A stretch of 64,000 bases of DNA, from assembly GCA_947069175.1 (NCBI GenBank), contig CAMTDV010000017.1:36465126-36529125 (forward strand), in the 5' to 3' direction. This stretch comes from Scalesia atractyloides (lineage: Eukaryota > Streptophyta > Magnoliopsida > Asterales > Asteraceae). Shown here piece by piece: positions 59,456 through 64,000 of the stretch. A program made the position numbers and the translations under genes. Within the stretch, counting starts at the first letter, position 1. Each line of letters begins with the position of its first letter. Below the pieces are notes generated by a model, which was not told the origin of the DNA, did no database searches, and saw nothing but the letters and a program-made list of their open reading frames with translations.

Positions 59456-59530
59456 TGAGCTGGTGGTAGAGTGGTAAGGGAGAGACCTGATGTCCTAAGT
59501 GACCCAGGTTTGATTTCTGACATTCCTATT
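59456..59530 (+). other. SINE- or tRNA-like fragment
   Basis: GGTGGTAGAGTGGTAAGGGA (A-box-like) is followed 35 bp later by CCCAGGTTTGATTTCTGACA (B-box-like). This is similar in plan to the SINE at 54896 but without tail or target duplication. It lies inside GCTCG-rich transposon debris. Confidence 0.5.
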
Positions 59531-59825
59531 AATTTATGTGGCACCTAGTGATGATGGGAGATTAGGGTTGTCCAAACTGCTCGGCGCTTGAAGATCGTTC
59601 GACGATCGTTCGAAAAAGCTCGGAAATTTGCTCGTTTGATTCCTTGCTCGGTTAAAACCGAGCCGGTTCGGTTTAAAAACGAACCAAGCATGAGCATAGC
59701 TACGCTCGCTTGTCGCTTGTTCGGTTGCGATCGAAATTATTATTATTTTTATTATTATTTATATATAACAAATATATTAAAAAGTATTAAAAAAAGTTGA
59801 AATCTGATATTCCCGCTATTGTTTT

Positions 59826-61714
59826 TGTCACACCCTCAATTTCCACTTGCGGAGTTTTACCGCGAGGCGTGTGAACAAACCAGAATCTGAAACACTAGTA
59901 CGTCGAACGACTCTATATGATTTGATAATACGTTTTCCAAAATCATTTGTTGTAGATTTTAGATTGTCTAAATTAATTACCAATATTTAGCAGAAGCATC
60001 AGTTCTAAAGTTTAAGCGGAAGCATAAATAAGTAGTGAAGCGGGCGCCAACACAAACGCCAAAACAAATGAAAAATCCCAAAACAATATTGATAAATAAG
60101 ACTCGATAAAAGATGTCTTGTTCAATGCATGTGCGTGCACCTAGAGCTCCTAGCGTCCTGAGAAACATGTAAAGAAACAAGTGTCAACATTAAAGATGAG
60201 TGAGTTCACAGGTTTTCATAAATTCGTTTGTTCGGTTATAGTTTGTTTTCTCCGTTATCCCTAACCCGGGATAACGTATTGGTTCCATTATTCCAACCCG
60301 GAATAATAAGTTGTTGCTTCCAATATTCCAAACCCGGAATATTAAGTTGTTGTTTCCAATATTCCAAACCCGGAATATTAAGTTGTTGTTTCCATTATTC
60401 CACACCCGGAATAATACAGTTGATTCGTAATTAAGTTCAATGTTAACATATATAGGTATCTAGCGTAAAGTCATGTCACGTAAGAGTTCGCGATCGAAGC
60501 TGACTGTTGTGTCTCCGTTTTGCCAGGCCTATCACTGACCATGGCGAAGTTAGGCCAAATTATTCACCCGTTGACCATACCCGGTCGGCTAGCGCGACTA
60601 GCTCGGATGGGGCTTGTCGGGCCCAGTAGTACTACTTATAATTCCCCCGCTATTAAACCCAATACTAACGATCCGAGAGATTGACGAGGACTTAAGTGAT
60701 AAAGCTGCTTAGTGACCATAACATTACATTAACATTAACTTAGTTACCGAATAGTTATGTGACGTTAAATTCGTATAACGTAAAGAGATTGAGTTTGAGA
60801 GTGTATACATGTTTCTCCCCCTGATGTTTAAAAACCGGATAAAGTTAGGGGCCGTGAACTCACCTTTATTTGCTCGGTTAGTGTAGCAAAGATGTTATAA
60901 GAGATGGGACCGCTAGTTGCGTCCTAACAAACCAATTAATTCCAAGTCAGTGTGTGAACACACCAATACAAATTCTACACGTAATTTACGTACAAAGTGA
61001 TACACACAAACAACATATCTAACACTCAAACATGCATGCAAGTATCCTCATGTGATCATAGTAATCAAACAACTTATCATGAACATAATCCAATCCACAC
61101 AACACCTTGGTGGACACAATCACAAGTTATCAAATTTCAGCTTAACACTCATAATTCAGCTGTTTTCTATGATTTTTATAAAATAGTTCTAACATTCCAA
61201 AAATTCCAATATTTTTACAGTAGGTGACATTTATACTATAGAAATTTATATAAATTTTCCAAGTCCTAAATCTTTACCAATTAACCATAAGTATTAATAT
61301 ACTAGGCTGCAGTCAGATTTATCACTTTCTGACTGCAGTCCACGGAAGAATTTATTTAAAAATCACCGATTGTCCAATTAACAAAATTCCAGTTGGAGTT
61401 GCCCGGAAATTTCCATACCTAGTTGCTGTACAAAATTCATGACTCAACTCCCTACTGATTTTAAAATCCAACTCGATAAACGACTAACAAAATTTCAGGA
61501 TTTTCACAGCTTTAGTTACTGAACTTGTTTGGCCCTTTAAAAATATCAAATGACTTCAGAAAATTATGAATCCAGCGCCATTAGATTCCTTATTCAAATC
61601 TCTACGTTCTAGACATCAGAAAATCCGTTCTAGAACTTGAGTCTTTTCTCCACCGTGTTGGCCGATTCGGGACACAGAAATACTAAGTCATGGTGTTTTG
61701 CGGTGTAAACTTCA
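59826..61714 (-). repeat. Left (3') LTR of the young Ty3 element (right border uncertain)
   Basis: The start is fixed by identity with 63355 onward. The end is guessed at a CA (61713-61714) next to a purine-rich minus-strand sequence (GGTGGGATCGGAAAT), because the other LTR is truncated. Long AT-rich sequence without genes. Confidence 0.65.
60287..60415. repeat. 36-bp palindromic tandem units (left LTR, four)
   Basis: Each unit contains TATTCCAAACCCGGAATA or a TTATTCC..GGAATAA variant, a near-perfect palindrome, followed by TTAAGTTGTTG. The right LTR has five units (63816-63985). Confidence 0.92.
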
Positions 61715-62249
61715 ATTTCCGATCCCACCATCTTGTGGTTCCATATAAGCTTGCTCCAATTGTTGCACTCTGTCTCGTGGACAGTACTCCTCTTTAATTA
61801 GGGCCTTGAACTCGGCCCATGCCATTGCATTCGCAGCTATAAGTCCACGTGTTTGGACTTGTGCATTCCACCATGTCAGTGCCCCATCTTCCAGTGTCGA
61901 GGCTGCGTATTTGACCTTGTTGGCCTCTAGGCAGTTGCACATTTCAAAAACGGATTCATATTTTTCGATCCAGCGGACCAGTCCAATGGGTCCTTCCGCC
62001 CCGAGAATTTGCTTGGCTTTGCGTCAAGGAACATCTTGTAGGGGTTAAAGCCCCCTCCTGCTGACAGAGAACAGGAAGTCAGCAAGGAATTTTACTAGCC
62101 TCACTATTAGATTTTCACGCGAAAATTTAATAATGGTTACCTGCCGGTTGGTTCTGAACACCCGCTAAAGCTGCGTTCACGTGCTCTTGAATCATGGCAG
62201 CTAGCTCTTCGGGCGTCAAGTTAAGGTTTCCACGTCTTCCAGTTGCCAT
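61712..62249 (-). pseudogene. Partial gag of the young Ty3 element
   Basis: ATG at 62247-62249 (MATGRRGNLNLTPEELAAM). After 62141 the frame stops unless a GT-AG segment (62058-62140) is removed, after which NPYKMFLDAKPSKFSG continues. A shift near 62010 leads into the gag core (YAASTLEDGALTWWNAQV, EEYCPRDRVQQLEQAYM), and the ORF ends at 61712. The rest of gag and all of pol are missing. It is either a deletion derivative or a natural non-autonomous form. Confidence 0.75.
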
Positions 62250-62509
62250 TTAGATCTTCGAAACACAACACAAACACACCCCGATAAGTCTATATATCCA
62301 ATATAGTTATCCTATTTCGTACTTTAATAATTATTAAGTTATGTCAGCTCAATATGTTAAATAGTCAAAAGATATACTTGATTAACTGAAATTTCAACGT
62401 CTTACAAAAGTGCAAATCAAACATACAAATTCACTATAATGTCTCAAGTTTAAACACAAGTGGGAAAATAAATAAACTGAAGGAAAACAAATAAAATAAG
62501 CGAGACGTG

Positions 62510-63148
62510 TCAGTCGTCTACGTCTCCATCCCCCAAGTCACTGTCGTTGCCGTCATCCTGCGCGGCATTTCCAGCTTCTACAGCTGGGTCCTCCTCCGGA
62601 TCCTCCTCTGGATCCTCCTCAGGGTCCTCCTCTGGATCCTCTTCTGGATCCTCCTCTACCGGCACTGGAGGGGCCGGTGCTGGTGCAAGTGCTTGATTTT
62701 GCAGTTCCTGAATGTTCCAACTATTTTCCAGGACTCTGTCCTCAAGCCAGTCGGCTCTTATCTGTTCAGCACGCAGATCTCTGGCTATGGTGTTACGAGC
62801 TATCTTACTCGTACGATGCTCTTCCTCGAGCGAGTCCGTTTTACCAGTCAATTGGCGGATCATCCATCCTTGTGCTAGGATGGTTTCCTGCATTCTTTCT
62901 ATCTGTTTTTGTTGTGTATGTACCAGGATTCTAAGTATGTCAATTCCTACTTCTACAGGGTTAACCGGTTCAACCGGTACAGCAATGATTGGGCGTGATG
63001 ACGACTCCTCCCCCAGAGCGAGCCTTTTCCTCGCAGCTGAGCGTGTCTCCACGCCATAAGATGGTATGGGTTCCACCATAGGTGCCTTTCCTGGCGCTCT
63101 TGGTGGCGTAGGTCTGTCGGATGATGATGACGATGAGGATGATGACAT
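62510..63148 (-). CDS. Acidic coiled-coil ORF upstream of gag in the young Ty3 element
   Basis: A 212-residue intact ORF, close to the primer site. It has an N-terminal poly-Ser run, a basic patch (TRSAARKRLALGEE), a long helical middle (QQKQIERMQETILAQGWMIR; LRAEQIRADWLEDRVLEN), then a run of about six EEDP units and an Asp-rich tail. No known domain is recognised. It could be a separate accessory protein or the displaced N-terminal part of gag. Confidence 0.6.
   Translation of the reverse strand: MSSSSSSSSSDRPTPPRAPGKAPMVEPIPSYGVETRSAARKRLALGEESSSRPIIAVPVEPVNPVEVGIDILRILVHTQQKQIERMQETILAQGWMIRQLTGKTDSLEEEHRTSKIARNTIARDLRAEQIRADWLEDRVLENSWNIQELQNQALAPAPAPPVPVEEDPEEDPEEDPEEDPEEDPEEDPAVEAGNAAQDDGNDSDLGDGDVDD
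62588..62665 (-). repeat. 12-bp tandem repeat coding EEDP
   Basis: About six GAGGATCC-type units in frame inside the acidic ORF. A likely site of length variation. Confidence 0.9.
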
Positions 63149-63339
63149 TGCCTGTTAGGTCATGTAGTTAGTTACGAGTTGTTTTCATTCCTTATTATGA
63201 AGGCATAATCTACATATCACAGTTGTGGTATATTGCATAACAAGATATAATAGTTCGGTGCCAAACTAAGTCTAGTGTCATGAATTCAGCTATAGTTTAG
63301 GTCTACTTCTAATGCAAACCTGGTTCTCTATAGCTAGTG

Positions 63340-63351
63340 GCTCTGATACCA
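63340..63351 (-). other. Primer binding site, initiator-Met tRNA
   Basis: The minus strand reads TGGTATCAGAGC three bases (GAT) after the LTR end, the standard Ty3 plant primer site. Confidence 0.9.
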
Positions 63352-63354
63352 ATC

Positions 63355-64000
63355 TGTCACACCCTCAATTTCCACTTGCGGAGTTTTACCGCGAGGCGTG
63401 TGAACAAACCAGAATCTGAAACACTAGTACGTCGAACGACTCTATATGATTTGATAATACGTTTTCCAAAATCATTTGTTGTAGATTTTAGATTGTTTAA
63501 ATTAATTACCAATATTTAGCAGAAGCATCAGTTTTAAAGTTTGAGCGGAAGCATAAATAAGTAGTGAAACGGGCGCCAACACAAACGCCAAAACAAATGA
63601 AAAATCCCAAAACAATATTGATAAATAAGACTCGATAAAAGATGTCTTGTTCAATGCATGTGCGTGCACCTAGAGCTCCTAGCGTCCTGAGAAACATGTA
63701 AAGAAACAAGTGTCAACATTAAAGATGAGTGAGTTCACAGGTTTTCATAAATTCATTTGTTCAGTTATAGTTTGTTTTCTCCGTTATCCCTAACCCGGGA
63801 TAACGTATTGGTTCCATTATTCCAACCCGGAATAATAAGTTGTTGCTTCCAATATTCCAAACCCGGAATATTAAGTTGTTGCTTCCAATATTCCAAACCC
63901 GGAATATTAAGTTGTTGTTTCCAATATTCCAAACCCGGAATATTAAGTTGTTGTTTCCATTATTCCACACCCGGAATAATACCGTTGATTCGTAATTAAG
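63355..64000 (-). repeat. Right (5') LTR of the young Ty3 element, truncated by window
   Basis: Nearly identical to 59826-60440. Five 36-bp palindromic units instead of four. Confidence 0.92.

Larger units (their letters stand above)
59826..64000 (-). mobile_element. Young Ty3 element with short internal region, cut by the window end
   Basis: The left LTR begins TGTCACACCCTC at 59826. The right LTR begins identically at 63355 and runs off the window. The primer site (initiator Met) is at 63340-63351. The internal region has an acidic coiled-coil ORF and a partial gag but no pol within about 1.6 kb. Over the visible 640 bp the two LTRs differ by a few substitutions and one 36-bp repeat unit, so insertion is recent. 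Confidence 0.85.

Noticed and set aside
60228..60434. Plus-strand ORF with repeated KPGILSCCFQYS blocks
   Set aside because: It is the translation of the 36-bp LTR repeat. The same repeat gives an ORF on the other strand, and unit number varies between LTRs, so it is not a protein gene.

Overview
The window is nuclear DNA from a flowering plant, most likely an asterid and plausibly Asteraceae (the family call is inference). It has large AT-rich intergenic stretches packed with nested LTR retrotransposons, and two spliced low-copy genes on the minus strand. Those genes are MTR4, the DExH RNA helicase of the nuclear exosome (13 exons, 993 codons read), and an organelle-type NYN/LOTUS-domain nuclease-like protein resembling Arabidopsis MNU1/MNU2 (3 exons, 902 codons read).

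Layout. 1-4633: remains of a TAT-lineage Ty3 element, with RNase H/integrase on the minus strand and a spliced ORF on the opposite strand. 4634-22562: a decayed Athila-like element (minus strand, tRNA-Asp primer site). Two LTRs of another Ty3 family sit inside it, at 4750-7528 and 8913-11538; the second is a clean solo LTR with target duplication CCATC. 22606-24803: a probable third solo LTR. 25050-25620: a LINE reverse-transcriptase relic. 26545-33168: MTR4. 33300-36356: small DNA-transposon relics. 36357-50440: a large terminal-inverted-repeat element. It was entered by a second, internally deleted Athila-like element (37398-46225, TSD CATTA), whose left LTR was in turn entered by a hAT transposon (38227-41143, TSD CTTGAAAT). 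53386-58191: the NYN/LOTUS gene, with a SINE in its second intron. 59826-64000: a young short Ty3 element with near-identical LTRs, cut by the window end.

The most unusual content: (1) the 2.6-2.8 kb LTRs at 4750-7528 and 8913-11538 carry tandem units of about 168 bp, most with tRNA-like A-box and B-box sequences, plus an opposite-strand Ser/Leu-like tRNA relic near the LTR start. (2) About 3 kb of the inverted-repeat element (46310-49300) holds more than 50 GTAAC/GTTAC words, often paired as palindromes, which recalls the motif clusters of VANDAL elements. (3) A short hairpin downstream of the integrase position in both Athila-like elements shows a compensatory base change. (4) The TAT element carries an antisense, multi-exon ORF.

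The two host genes share an RNA-processing theme (nuclear exosome; organellar transcript maturation), and both have a telo-box-like AAACCCTA near the 5' end. All other coding matter is transposon-derived and mostly broken. Exon borders were placed by eye from splice consensus and protein-family continuity.
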